Source of the DNA: Lysobacteraceae bacterium NML03-0222
GTDB taxonomy: Bacteria; Pseudomonadota; Gammaproteobacteria; Xanthomonadales; Xanthomonadaceae
Assembly (NCBI GenBank): GCA_002798195.1
Contig: NWQM01000001.1
Location: 434,001 to 498,000 of the forward strand
Reading direction: 5' to 3'
Length of the DNA stretch: 64,000 bases
Position 1 is the stretch's first letter. Each line of letters starts with the position of its first letter. The notes under the pieces are model-generated. The model searched no databases, had not been told where the DNA came from, and saw only the letters and a list, made by a program, of their open reading frames with translations. Shown here one piece after another: positions 29,519-37,600 of this stretch. The position numbers and the translations under genes are program-made.

Positions 29519-29595
29519 TGCGGGGTGGAGCAGTCTGGCAGCTCGTCGGGCTCATAACCCGAAGGTCGCAGGTTCAAATCCTGCCCCCGCTACCA
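29519..29595 (+). tRNA. Initiator tRNA-fMet, anticodon CAT
   Basis: A 77-base cloverleaf with encoded ACCA. The anticodon stem TCGGG/CCCGA around CTCATAA contains the three consecutive G-C pairs typical of initiator tRNAs. Acceptor positions 2-7 pair (GCGGGG with CCCCGC), while positions 1 and 72 are T and T and cannot pair normally, in keeping with the unpaired 1:72 position of bacterial initiators (usually C:A). It has its own promoter and terminator. Confidence 0.95.
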
Positions 29596-29612
29596 CTTTT
29601 AGAAGTATTGAT

Positions 29613-29645
29613 GGCGTGACCAATGCTCCGGTCACGCCGTTTTTG
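29613..29645 (+). terminator. Rho-independent terminator after tRNA-fMet
   Basis: GGCGTGACC (29613-29621) and GGTCACGCC (29630-29638) form a perfect nine-pair stem with an eight-base loop, followed by GTTTTTGTTT. This is a textbook intrinsic terminator 18 bases after the tRNA. Confidence 0.9.
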
Positions 29646-29843
29646 TTTGTCAGCACCGCCGAGTCGATGGCGGCGCGCAGCGCTTCACGGGCTTTGGGGT
29701 GGCGGCTGGAGACACTGGCAAGGTTGTCGGCCAGGGCTTGCAGGCGCGTGACTGCAGGCAGTTGTCTTGCTTTCAAGATTTCCAAGCAAAGCCTGCTTCT
29801 TTTCGTGATCAGCCTTGCTTGCAGACTGGCCGCTGGCTGGCTT
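29646..29843. other. Spacer after the initiator tRNA, possible decayed gene
   Basis: On the minus strand, 29785 to about 29646 encodes a helical, gene-like stretch (LPAVTRLQALADNLASVSSR...), but the frame runs straight through the terminator and into the tRNA. No ribosome binding site or family is recognised. It may be the scar of an element once integrated at the tRNA, or chance. Confidence 0.3.
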
Positions 29844-30329
29844 TCAGTGCGGAAAGATCAGTTTACCGGCGCTATCAATAAGCCCGTGGTCTTGCAGCCA
29901 TTGCCAGGCGTCTTCGGCATCCTGTTCGATATAGGCGCGGGCGCTGCCGAGGCGAAAGCTGTAGCCCCAGGCATCCATGTCGGCCAGCAGGCGCGCATAG
30001 CCCACGCCGGGCAGGGCATCGGCCATCAGTGCCTGCAATACGCAGACGGCGTTTTCTTCTTCGATGGAGTCGGTGGCATCGGTATGCACGGCGACGCGTT
30101 TGTCCGCGGGCAGGACGATCAGGTGTCCGGCTTCGTGCAGCATGGAGTGCACCGGGGTGTCATCGCGCACATAGACATCAAAGCCGATAATCCCGGCTTC
30201 GCTCTCTCCCCAGTAGCTGCCGGGAATATCAAGGCCATCCTGTACCCGGTGCAGGGTCAGGCCGTAGCGCGCCAGAAGCCCTGCCGCATCGGCAAAGGCG
30301 ATATCGCGGATACACAGGACTTCCGGCAT
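29844..30329 (-). CDS. HEAGH-motif putative metallopeptidase-like protein
   Basis: The 161-residue soluble protein has the zinc-type motif LHEAGHLIVLP near 65-75 and an acidic cluster (SIEEENAVC) about 20 residues later that could supply the third ligand, as in small zincins. No signal peptide or membrane helix is seen. It starts 5 bases after minE on the same strand and may be the last gene of the min operon. A proteolytic role is inferred from the motif only; it could also be a catalytically inactive conserved protein. Confidence 0.7.
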   Translation of the reverse strand: MPEVLCIRDIAFADAAGLLARYGLTLHRVQDGLDIPGSYWGESEAGIIGFDVYVRDDTPVHSMLHEAGHLIVLPADKRVAVHTDATDSIEEENAVCVLQALMADALPGVGYARLLADMDAWGYSFRLGSARAYIEQDAEDAWQWLQDHGLIDSAGKLIFPH

Positions 30330-30334
30330 GGGCT

Positions 30335-30589
30335 TCAGCCTGCCTTGTCAGGCAGTTCGATGGAAATATCCAGCACGTCGTAATCGCCATGCTTTTCCTT
30401 GGAAACCTTGATGGCATCTTCGGGGACATGCACGTATTTGCGAATCACGTCGAGGATTTCCTGGCGCATCCGTGGGATGTAGTCTGCCGCGCCCACCATG
30501 CTGCGCTGCTCGGCAATAATCACCTGTAGGCGGTTTTTGGCGGTATTGGCAGTTTCTTTCTTGGCTTTGAGGAAGTCGAAAATCCCCAT
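30335..30589 (-). CDS. minE: Cell division topological specificity factor MinE
   Basis: The 84-residue protein has the MinE layout: N-terminal membrane/MinD-binding segment MGIFDFLKAKKETANTAKNR, then RLQVIIAEQR and the topological-specificity domain ending DISIELPD. It stimulates MinD ATPase and drives pole-to-pole oscillation. Two tandem ATGs exist; the second (30589) is chosen because GGAGG stands six bases upstream, while the first is too close. Confidence 0.96.
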   Translation of the reverse strand: MGIFDFLKAKKETANTAKNRLQVIIAEQRSMVGAADYIPRMRQEILDVIRKYVHVPEDAIKVSKEKHGDYDVLDISIELPDKAG

Positions 30590-30591
30590 CA

Positions 30592-31401
30592 TCAGCCTCC
30601 AAAGATTTTGCTGAAGAAGCCTTTTTTCTCGGCGGTGACAAAGCGCATCGGACGCTCTTCGCCCATCAGCCGGGCAACCGCATCTTCATAGGCCTGTGCT
30701 GCATCGGAAGCGCCTTCGAGAATCACCGGCTCGCCTTTGTTGGAAGCATTCAGCACATCGCTGGATTCTGGAATGACACCGATGGTTTTCAGACCCAGCA
30801 CTTCTTCCACATCCTTGACCGAGAGCATTTCGCCTTTTTCCACGCGTGCCGGGCTGTAACGAGTGAGCAGCAGGTATTCCTGGATGCGCTCGCCCTTTTC
30901 GGCCTTGCGGGTTTTCGAGGCCAGCAGCCCGAGGATGCGGTCGGAGTCACGCACGCTGGAGACTTCCGGGTTGACCACCACGATGGCTTTGTCGGCGAAG
31001 TACATGGCAAGGAAGGCGCCTTTTTCAATGCCGGCCGGGGAGTCGCAGATGATGCAGTCAAAGCCGTCGGCTTCCAGCTCTTTCAGTACGCGTTCAACGC
31101 CTTCGAGTGTCAGAGCGTCCTTGTCGCGAGTTTGCGAGGCGGCCAGCACGTACAGGTTTTCAAAGCGCTTGTCCTTGATCAGGGCTTGCTTGAGCGAGGC
31201 TTCGCCATTGACCACGTTGACGAAGTCATACACCACGCGGCGCTCGCAGCCCATGATGAGGTCAAGATTGCGCAGCCCGACGTCAAAGTCGATGACGGCG
31301 GTTTTCTTGCCGCGCTTGGCAAGACCGGTGGCGATGCTGGCGCTGGTGGTGGTTTTGCCTACGCCGCCTTTGCCGGAAGTGATGACGATGATTTCAGCCA
31401 A
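30592..31401 (-). CDS. minD: Septum site-determining ATPase MinD
   Basis: The 269-residue ParA-like ATPase has the deviant Walker A GKGGVGKTT (10-18, Lys11 and Lys16), DFDVGLRNLD, and a C-terminal amphipathic membrane-targeting helix EKKGFFSKIFGG. It binds the membrane as an ATP dimer and recruits MinC. It is followed directly by minE. Confidence 0.98.
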   Translation of the reverse strand: MAEIIVITSGKGGVGKTTTSASIATGLAKRGKKTAVIDFDVGLRNLDLIMGCERRVVYDFVNVVNGEASLKQALIKDKRFENLYVLAASQTRDKDALTLEGVERVLKELEADGFDCIICDSPAGIEKGAFLAMYFADKAIVVVNPEVSSVRDSDRILGLLASKTRKAEKGERIQEYLLLTRYSPARVEKGEMLSVKDVEEVLGLKTIGVIPESSDVLNASNKGEPVILEGASDAAQAYEDAVARLMGEERPMRFVTAEKKGFFSKIFGG

Positions 31402-31449
31402 TGGAGTTCTCCTGATGCCCGGCCCGGGGCCGTGTCGGTGTGGGGGTGA

Positions 31450-32193
31450 TCAATCAAGCAGTTGCAACTTCAGCTCGCCGTCCTGCAAGGATACCTGCAC
31501 GGCGCGGCCAGTGAGTTCGGGAGGGAAGTCATCAGCCACCTTGTAATGACCGGCGATGGCGACCAGCTCCGCATGAAATTCGCGGCAGAAAATCCGTGCC
31601 GTGGTTAGCCCGCGCGCGCCCGCCAGGGCGCGACCGCGCAAAGGGCCATAGATGTGGATGGAGCCATCAGAAATGACTTCCGCACCGGCTCCGACCATGC
31701 CGACCACGGTCAGGTCGCGCTGCTGGGCATACAGCTGCTGCCCGGAGCGTACCGAGCTGGTTTGCATCAGGCCAGGCTCATGGCCGCCCACTGCGGCAGC
31801 AGGGGCAGGTGTGGGTTCGGGGGCGCGTGCGGGTGTTGCCGGTGCGGCATTGGGCTGCTCGTACTGGGCACGGAATTTGGCCACCACCGGCAGGCCAAGC
31901 GCCTCGGCCAGTGCATTGTTCTGGCTGCTGCCATAGGCAAGGGCGATGGGCAGGGCGCCGGCCTCGCGCAACGCATTTATCAATTGTTGTGCGACATCGA
32001 CGCTGGGCAGTTGCGCCAGGGCACTGAAGTCGATGATGACCGCAGCGCGCGAGAACATCACCGGCGCACGCGCAATTCGCTGGCGCATTTCTTCGGCAAG
32101 CGCGGGGATGTCCAGAGTGCGGATACGCAGGTTGGCAATGCCGACCTGACCGATTTTGAGGTCGCCGGCCTGCTCGTAATTGGGGAGGTTCAT
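31450..32193 (-). CDS. minC: Septum formation inhibitor MinC
   Basis: The 247-residue protein has an N-terminal domain (QVGIANLRIRTLDIPALAEE), a Pro/Ala-rich linker near 115-140, and the C-terminal beta-helix domain (VRSGQQLYAQQRDLTVVG, SDGSIHIYGPLRGRALAG) that binds MinD. It blocks FtsZ assembly away from midcell. The ATG at 32193 overlaps the stop of the upstream acetyltransferase gene (ATGA); in-frame ATGs further upstream would extend into that gene. Confidence 0.95.
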   Translation of the reverse strand: MNLPNYEQAGDLKIGQVGIANLRIRTLDIPALAEEMRQRIARAPVMFSRAAVIIDFSALAQLPSVDVAQQLINALREAGALPIALAYGSSQNNALAEALGLPVVAKFRAQYEQPNAAPATPARAPEPTPAPAAAVGGHEPGLMQTSSVRSGQQLYAQQRDLTVVGMVGAGAEVISDGSIHIYGPLRGRALAGARGLTTARIFCREFHAELVAIAGHYKVADDFPPELTGRAVQVSLQDGELKLQLLD

Positions 32194-32786
32194 GCGGTCA
32201 TATCCATCAGGCATGGAACGCTTTGCAGCACGCGCGGGCGCACAATCCATGCCGCATCGGGCAGGCGCTCGCCATAGGTTTCACGAATCCAGGCATGGCT
32301 GCACATCGGCTTGACCAGCATGCTGGCGCGGGTGCCGTCGGCCTGGATGTTCTGCCCCATTTCGCGGAAACCAAACGTGCCGTGAAACAGCAGGGCAGGG
32401 TCGGTGCCTTCTTGCAGGAATACTTCGCAGCACAGCTCCGGGTAGCGTGCTTCGGCATAGCTTTGCACATCGGCATACAGGGCGCGGCCGACACCGCCGC
32501 CGCGACGGCGGCTGCTGACAGCGATGCGGTCGATATACAGAAAATCTGCAAGGCGTTCGGCAAACCAGGCGAAATTGTGGCTATCGTGCTGCCTTTGGCT
32601 GCCAAAGGCAATCAACATGCCGACAATATGCCCTTCGCGTTCGGCAACGCGGAAATATTCAGCATGGTCAAACAAATAGCGCATGCGCGCCGCATCTATC
32701 GGCAAGATGCCAGGGCCTGCAGCGTTGTTGAGGGCAAGAACCGAATCCAGCTCGTGCTCGAGCACGTCGCGGATAACGATGGACAT
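32190..32786 (-). CDS. GNAT-family N-acetyltransferase
   Basis: The 198-residue protein shows the GNAT fold: VGMLIAF strand, DFLYIDRIAVSSRRRGGGVG with the acetyl-CoA pyrophosphate loop near 86-103, and FHGTFGFREMGQ toward the end. The substrate is not predictable. Its stop overlaps the minC start by four bases, so it is probably the first gene of the minCDE transcript. Confidence 0.85.
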   Translation of the reverse strand: MSIVIRDVLEHELDSVLALNNAAGPGILPIDAARMRYLFDHAEYFRVAEREGHIVGMLIAFGSQRQHDSHNFAWFAERLADFLYIDRIAVSSRRRGGGVGRALYADVQSYAEARYPELCCEVFLQEGTDPALLFHGTFGFREMGQNIQADGTRASMLVKPMCSHAWIRETYGERLPDAAWIVRPRVLQSVPCLMDMTA

Positions 32787-32870
32787 TCATGACTCCGTTC
32801 GTTATTGATTTTGGGCACCAATCAGCCGCGCCATTATGGCATGGCAGAAATGAACCGATAAGATTTCTCT

Positions 32871-34073
32871 ATGCTCAATAGCGACTCCCATATCCGCCTT
32901 TTGCGCCTGGCCGGGCTTTTTACCTGGGTGATGGTGGGTGCGCCGCTGTTTGCCAGTGCCTTGTTGGTTGGCGAGCAGGTTATGCAGTCGCAATTGCCGT
33001 ACATGGGGCTGCCCGGCTGGTGTGCATATCTGCTGTTCGGATTGCTGTTTTTCGTGTTGATTGGCCGCCTGGGGCGCGGCGCGATGCGCGGTATTGGCGG
33101 CTATTTGTTGTTGGTGATGCTGCTGGGCTGCGCGGCGGCGGTCAGCCACTACAGTGGCAGTGGTCTTGGTGGCGTGTTGATGGTCGTGGCCGCTACCACC
33201 TTGCCCTGGGTATTGCCGACAGGCTGGGGCGTGTTGCTGCTGGCTGCAAGCCAGATACTGCTGGCGCCGCTGTTCGTGTACGGCCAAGGCTGGGACTGGC
33301 CGGCAGCGATATTGCAGTCGATGGTGTATGCCGGGTTCTGTGCGTTCAGTTTTGTGGCAGGCTTGATTGCCAAGCAACAGGCCGAGGCGCGTGAGGCGCA
33401 GCGCTGTCTGAATGCCGAGCTGCGTGCCACCCGGGCGTTGCTGGCCGAAAGCGTGCGCGTCAATGAGCGCACCCGGATTTCCCGGGAGCTGCATGACTTG
33501 CTGGGGCACCATCTGACAGCGCTCAGCCTGAATCTGGAAGTCGCCGGGCATTTGGTGGAAGGCAAGGCCGCCACGCATGTGCATCAGGCGCATACCCTGG
33601 CGCGATTGCTGCTTACTGATGTGCGCGAGGCGGTCAGCCAGATGCGTGGAGCCGGCGCGTCCCTGCAAATTGCCGCTGCGCTTGCCGCATTGGCAGAAAA
33701 TGTCCCGGGTCTTGCCATCCGCATGGATATCCCTGAAACCCTGGTGCTGGAGGATGCCGAGCGCGCCCATGTACTGTTGCGCGCGGTGCAGGAAATCATC
33801 ACCAATACCGTTCGCCATGCCGGCGCCTCACAGCTTGCGATAAAACTGTGGCAGGAGGCGGATGCGCTGCGGCTTGTGGCACGCGATGATGGCCGGGGTA
33901 CGGCACAGCTTGTCAGTGGCAACGGCCTGCGCGGGCTGTCCGAGCGCCTGGCGCAATATGGCGGCAGCGCACAGGTGGAAACCGCTGCCGGGCAGGGTTT
34001 TGCCATCCATCTGCATTTGCCGCTGCATGGCGATGCTCTCCGGCCACTTCACTTGCAACAAGGTCTTGCATGA
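32871..34073 (+). CDS. DesK/NarL-type sensor histidine kinase
   Basis: The 400-residue protein has about six membrane helices (residues 12-165) with short loops, then a coiled region and a HisKA_3 domain with phospho-acceptor His208 in RISRELHDLLGHHL. The C-terminal HATPase has NTVRHAGAS (N box), DDGRG and NGLRGLSERL. Sensors of this shape (DesK of Bacillus) respond to membrane state; the signal here is unknown. It overlaps the response regulator gene by four bases and is divergent from the GNAT-min genes. Confidence 0.92.
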   Translation: MLNSDSHIRLLRLAGLFTWVMVGAPLFASALLVGEQVMQSQLPYMGLPGWCAYLLFGLLFFVLIGRLGRGAMRGIGGYLLLVMLLGCAAAVSHYSGSGLGGVLMVVAATTLPWVLPTGWGVLLLAASQILLAPLFVYGQGWDWPAAILQSMVYAGFCAFSFVAGLIAKQQAEAREAQRCLNAELRATRALLAESVRVNERTRISRELHDLLGHHLTALSLNLEVAGHLVEGKAATHVHQAHTLARLLLTDVREAVSQMRGAGASLQIAAALAALAENVPGLAIRMDIPETLVLEDAERAHVLLRAVQEIITNTVRHAGASQLAIKLWQEADALRLVARDDGRGTAQLVSGNGLRGLSERLAQYGGSAQVETAAGQGFAIHLHLPLHGDALRPLHLQQGLA

Positions 34074-34723
34074 GTCACAACAAAATCAAGGTATTTTTGG
34101 TCGATGACCAGACCCTGGTACGCCAGGGGGTGCGCTCGCTGCTGGCATTGGCCGATGAGGTCGAGGTCATTGGCGAGGCCGTGGATGGCCGCGAAGCGGT
34201 GGCACAGATTCCACAGGCCAAGCCGGACGTGGTGCTGATGGACATGCGCATGCCGGTCATGTCCGGGCTGGAAGCTTTGCAGGCGTTATCGGCCAGCAGC
34301 CAGCTGCCGCCGACCATCATTCTCACCACCTTTGATGATGACCAGCTGGTAATGGCGGGCATGAAGGCCGGGGCGCGCGGTTATCTGCTCAAAGATGTAT
34401 CGCTGCAGCAACTGGTCGATGCCATCAAAACCGTGAATGCCGGCGGTTCGCTGGTACAGCCTGCGGTGACCCAGCGGCTGCTGTCTGGGCTTGAACATAT
34501 GGACAACGGCTTTGTCAGCCTGGACAGACCCGACCCCCTGACCGAGCGTGAAACCGAGATTTTGCGGCTGATGGCAGGCGGCTTTTCCAACAAGGAAATC
34601 GCCAGTTCATTGAATGTGGCCGAAGGCACCATCAAAAATCATGTTTCCAGCATCCTTTCCAAGCTGGGCGTGCGTGACCGCACCCGCGCGGTATTGCGCG
34701 CCTTTGAATTGGGGTTGGTTTGA
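34070..34723 (+). CDS. LuxR/NarL-family response regulator
   Basis: The 217-residue protein has a receiver domain with the acidic pair Asp12-Asp13 and phospho-acceptor Asp58 (VVLMDMRMP), and a GerE-type helix-turn-helix (LTERETEILRLMAGGFSNKE, then VAEGTIKNHVSSILSKLGV). It is coupled to the kinase by an ATGA overlap. Targets are unknown; neighbouring genes offer no obvious regulon. Confidence 0.95.
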   Translation: MSHNKIKVFLVDDQTLVRQGVRSLLALADEVEVIGEAVDGREAVAQIPQAKPDVVLMDMRMPVMSGLEALQALSASSQLPPTIILTTFDDDQLVMAGMKAGARGYLLKDVSLQQLVDAIKTVNAGGSLVQPAVTQRLLSGLEHMDNGFVSLDRPDPLTERETEILRLMAGGFSNKEIASSLNVAEGTIKNHVSSILSKLGVRDRTRAVLRAFELGLV

Positions 34724-34834
34724 GCTGGGCAAGAAAAAAGATTGCATCGGCGCTTCAATAAAGCCGGGCGCTTTTGGTAGCATTGCGAACCCGTCAGCCC
34801 TTGGCGGCAGCTTCCAGCTTTGGAGAATTTCTGC

Positions 34835-35911
34835 ATGACCCGCTTGATCGAGTTTTTGATTTCACTGGCCATCGTTGCTGTTTTGTTCGTGGTCGTTGGC
34901 ATTGCGCTGCCCAGCAAACGCGAAGTTTCCGAAAGCGTTGAAAGCAATCGCCGCCTGACTATCGTCTATGACGTGGTCAACAGTTTTGTTCGCTTCCGCG
35001 ACTGGAATGCCATTCCGGCCCGTGACCCGGCCGTGGAACTCAAGCTCTCCGGCCCGGTGAGCGGCAAGGGTGCACGCATCGACTATGTCTCCAAGGAAAA
35101 AGGCATCGGCAGCGGTCACTGGCTGATTAGCGACAGCCAGGACAAAAAGCAAGTCGATTACAGCATCGAGAACGAGCACTGGGGCACCAACAAGCGCTCC
35201 AGCATCATTCTCACCCCGACGGGTCGCAATAACCGCAATGTGCGCATCACCCAGAATTATTCGGTGGATTACGGCTGGAACCTGATTGGCCGCTATGCTG
35301 GTCTGTACGTCAACAGCTTCGTGGGTGAAGACATCAAGATTGGCCTGAACCGTCTGAGCCACCTGCTGTCGAGCATCCCCAACCAGGACTACGGCCTGGC
35401 TGGCAACCGTCTGGAAGGCCTGGAGCAAGTGACCTTGCCGGCGCAGAATGTCCTCATCGTCAACTCCGGCGGCGTCAAGCGCGGCGATGACAGCATCAAG
35501 AGTGCAATCAACTCCAACCGCGAATGGATCAAGCGCGTCATGGAGGCCAACAATCTTGAAGCAGTGGGTCCGGTGCGCATCGTCACCAATGAATATGGCC
35601 GCGAAAACTACAACTTCGATGTGGTGCAGGTCGTCCGCAAGAAGGGCGCCTCCGAAGACGCCGTGGCCGAAGAATTGAAGGTTGACCTGCAAGGCCCGGT
35701 GAAATACGAGTTGCAGCCGGAAATGAAGGTGGCACGCGGCAAGTTCACCGGCTACTTCCCGGAGCTGGAAGCCATGCGCAGCGCCGTGCGTGCCTGGCTG
35801 TTGGTGCATGGTCTTGAAATCAGTGGTCGCTCGTTTGACCATTACACCGGTGGCGTGGATGCCGCCTTTACGGAAAAAGGCGAGTTTGAAATCCACTGGC
35901 CGGTCAAGTAA
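34835..35911 (+). CDS. SRPBCC-fold (polyketide cyclase-like) membrane-anchored protein
   Basis: The 358-residue protein has one N-terminal membrane helix (LIEFLISLAIVAVLFVVVG) and a Bet v1/START-like START region (VVNSFVRFRDWNAIPARDP; later GSGHWLISDSQ). A second part (about 200-358) ends in a strand-rich region. A TTG at 34820 is in frame; the ATG at 34835 is preceded by TGGAGAA at good spacing and starts right before the helix. Ligand unknown. A strong hairpin follows the stop. Confidence 0.75.
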   Translation: MTRLIEFLISLAIVAVLFVVVGIALPSKREVSESVESNRRLTIVYDVVNSFVRFRDWNAIPARDPAVELKLSGPVSGKGARIDYVSKEKGIGSGHWLISDSQDKKQVDYSIENEHWGTNKRSSIILTPTGRNNRNVRITQNYSVDYGWNLIGRYAGLYVNSFVGEDIKIGLNRLSHLLSSIPNQDYGLAGNRLEGLEQVTLPAQNVLIVNSGGVKRGDDSIKSAINSNREWIKRVMEANNLEAVGPVRIVTNEYGRENYNFDVVQVVRKKGASEDAVAEELKVDLQGPVKYELQPEMKVARGKFTGYFPELEAMRSAVRAWLLVHGLEISGRSFDHYTGGVDAAFTEKGEFEIHWPVK

Positions 35912-35927
35912 CCCGCTTGCAAGTCTT

Positions 35928-35963
35928 GCAGAACGCCGCGAATATCGCGGCGTTCTGCATTTA
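35928..35963 (+). terminator. 13-bp hairpin terminator after the SRPBCC gene
   Basis: GCAGAACGCCGCG (35928-35940) pairs perfectly with CGCGGCGTTCTGC (35946-35958) around AATAT, followed by ATTTATG. A strong hairpin with a short T-rich tail, 17 bases after the stop. Confidence 0.85.
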
Positions 35964-35989
35964 TGCCCATTTTTGTAAGGAGTGATGTG

Positions 35990-36379
35990 ATGCTTTCGGC
36001 TTTGCGTGGAAATTTGCCTGAAAACTGGATGCGCCAGCGTTTCTGGTTTGCAGTGATCGGCTCATTGCTGGCTGCAGTGGCTGTCGGCCTGTCGGCCTAT
36101 GCCGCACATGCCGGACTTGATGAAGTGCCGCGCCACTGGCTGCAACAGGCGGCGCTGTTTGGCTTTGGGCATGGTGTTGCGCTTTCGGCATTGGGGCCAA
36201 TGGCGGTGCGCCGCCTAGCCTTTATCGGCCTTGCCTGCATTGCCCTGGGGGTGCTGCTGTTCTCCGGCAGCCTGGCACTGGGCGCGCTGGCAGGGCTGCC
36301 TACGCGCGCTGCTCCCTATGGCGGCACATTGATGATGCTGGGCTGGGTGTTGCACGCCCTGGGGCAGTGGCGGCGTTGA
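35990..36379 (+). CDS. DUF423 (YgdD-like) inner-membrane protein
   Basis: The 129-residue protein has four membrane helices and the family features AAHAGLDEV and ALFGFGHGVALSALG. DUF423 proteins are conserved inner-membrane proteins of unknown function. A frame-matched ATG at 35963 lies inside the terminator tail; the ATG at 35990 has AAGGAG seven bases upstream. It is convergent with tatD. Confidence 0.85.
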   Translation: MLSALRGNLPENWMRQRFWFAVIGSLLAAVAVGLSAYAAHAGLDEVPRHWLQQAALFGFGHGVALSALGPMAVRRLAFIGLACIALGVLLFSGSLALGALAGLPTRAAPYGGTLMMLGWVLHALGQWRR

Positions 36380-36385
36380 CAGGCC

Positions 36386-37177
36386 TTAAGCAGATTGTGA
36401 GATTCGGCTGATTGGGATACCAAACAGCCGCTCGGCATTGGCGGTGGTGGCCGCAGCGATAGTCTCGCGGCTTTCACCGCGCAGCTCGGCTAGGGTGTCC
36501 AGTATCGCCAGCAGGCGCGCCGGTTCATTGCGCTGTCCGCGCCACTGGCTATCGGGCTGATCCGGGGCGTCGGTTTCCAAAAGCAGATAGTCCAGCGGGA
36601 TTTGTGTCACGGTGCGGCGCAGGCGCTGGGCGCGCGGATAGGTGAGCGGGCCGCCAATGCCGAGCATGAAGCCCATTTTGCATAGCTGTTTGGCCTGCTC
36701 CAAGCTCCCGGAAAAGCTGTGAATCACGCCGCGGCTGCCGGGAAAGCGGCGCAGCGTGGCGATGACCGCATCAAAGGCGCGGCGGGCATGAATAATCACG
36801 GGCAGGTTGAATTCCAGTGCCAGCCTGAGTTGTGCCTCGAAAAAATTCTGCTGCTGCTGCCGGTCGAGCGTATCCAGAAAATAATCCAGGCCGATTTCGC
36901 CTACCGCCACGCAGGGTTTGCCGCTGGCTAGTTGCTGCTGCAAGGCGTCCAGATGGGCGGGCAGGTGTTGCGGCAAAAATACCGGATGCAGTCCATAGGC
37001 CGGGTACAGTCCGGGGTGTTGGCTGCAGACGGATTCCAGTTGCGCCCAGCCATCGGCATGGGTGGCAGGTACAATTTGCGCCATGACGCCGGCCGCATGT
37101 GCACGGGCAAGTGCCGCCGCGCGGTCGGCGGCGAAACTTGCGTCATCAAAATGGCTATGGCTGTCGATGAGCTGCAT
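36386..37177 (-). CDS. TatD-family metal-dependent hydrolase
   Basis: The 263-residue TIM barrel has the metal ligands of the family: DSHSHFD (His-x-His), VGEIGLDYF (Glu), VIIHAR (His), VIHSFSGS (His) and LLLETDAPD (Asp). Members are 3'-5' exonucleases or deoxyribonucleases (TatD/YcfH/YjjV). The exact paralogue is not certain. Its start overlaps the stop of the upstream small membrane protein gene by one base. Confidence 0.92.
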   Translation of the reverse strand: MQLIDSHSHFDDASFAADRAAALARAHAAGVMAQIVPATHADGWAQLESVCSQHPGLYPAYGLHPVFLPQHLPAHLDALQQQLASGKPCVAVGEIGLDYFLDTLDRQQQQNFFEAQLRLALEFNLPVIIHARRAFDAVIATLRRFPGSRGVIHSFSGSLEQAKQLCKMGFMLGIGGPLTYPRAQRLRRTVTQIPLDYLLLETDAPDQPDSQWRGQRNEPARLLAILDTLAELRGESRETIAAATTANAERLFGIPISRISQSA

Positions 37178-37431
37178 CAGCGTCGAGTGGCATGGCCTTC
37201 AATCGGGGCGCGCTTGTCAGGCGTGCCGGCCGCGCTGGCGGGCTGCTGGTTGCGGGTTTTCCATTTGGCCAGCAGCAAGGTGGCAAGACCCAGCAGGATT
37301 TCATCCACAAATGGCAGGCCGTCGGGTACCAGCAGGGTGAATACGAAAAGACCGGCCACCAGCTTGAACAAGGTGGGGTATTTGAGGCGACCTGCCCAGG
37401 TCATGAAAGGGGCAAGCAACAGGTGGCGCAT
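37177..37431 (-). CDS. Small conserved membrane protein (DUF6116-like)
   Basis: The 84-residue protein has hydrophobic segments (FKLVAGLFVFTLLVPDGLPF and DEILLGLATLLLAKW) and a polar tail. It resembles small proteins found next to tatD in Xanthomonadales; the family name is from memory and tentative. The start at 37431 (MRHLLLAPF, GGAAG upstream) is preferred over 37485. Translation is probably coupled to tatD (TGATG). Confidence 0.7.
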   Translation of the reverse strand: MRHLLLAPFMTWAGRLKYPTLFKLVAGLFVFTLLVPDGLPFVDEILLGLATLLLAKWKTRNQQPASAAGTPDKRAPIEGHATRR

Positions 37432-37600
37432 CTGCGGAACTTCCAATGAAATCAATGCCGGGAAACTATCATGCGGCATTGCCACACGCCGTGAATGCCG
37501 GCTGTGAGGTGGATGGAATATTTACCTGGCTGTCAGTTTCACGCTCAAGCGTAGATGGCTAGAATACCGGCTTTCATCCACTCACCAACGAGCAGGCATC

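Noticed and set aside
29552..29785. Small minus-strand protein ending AGAGFEPATFGL
   Set aside because: The end of the frame is translated from the initiator tRNA gene itself, a well-known false prediction.
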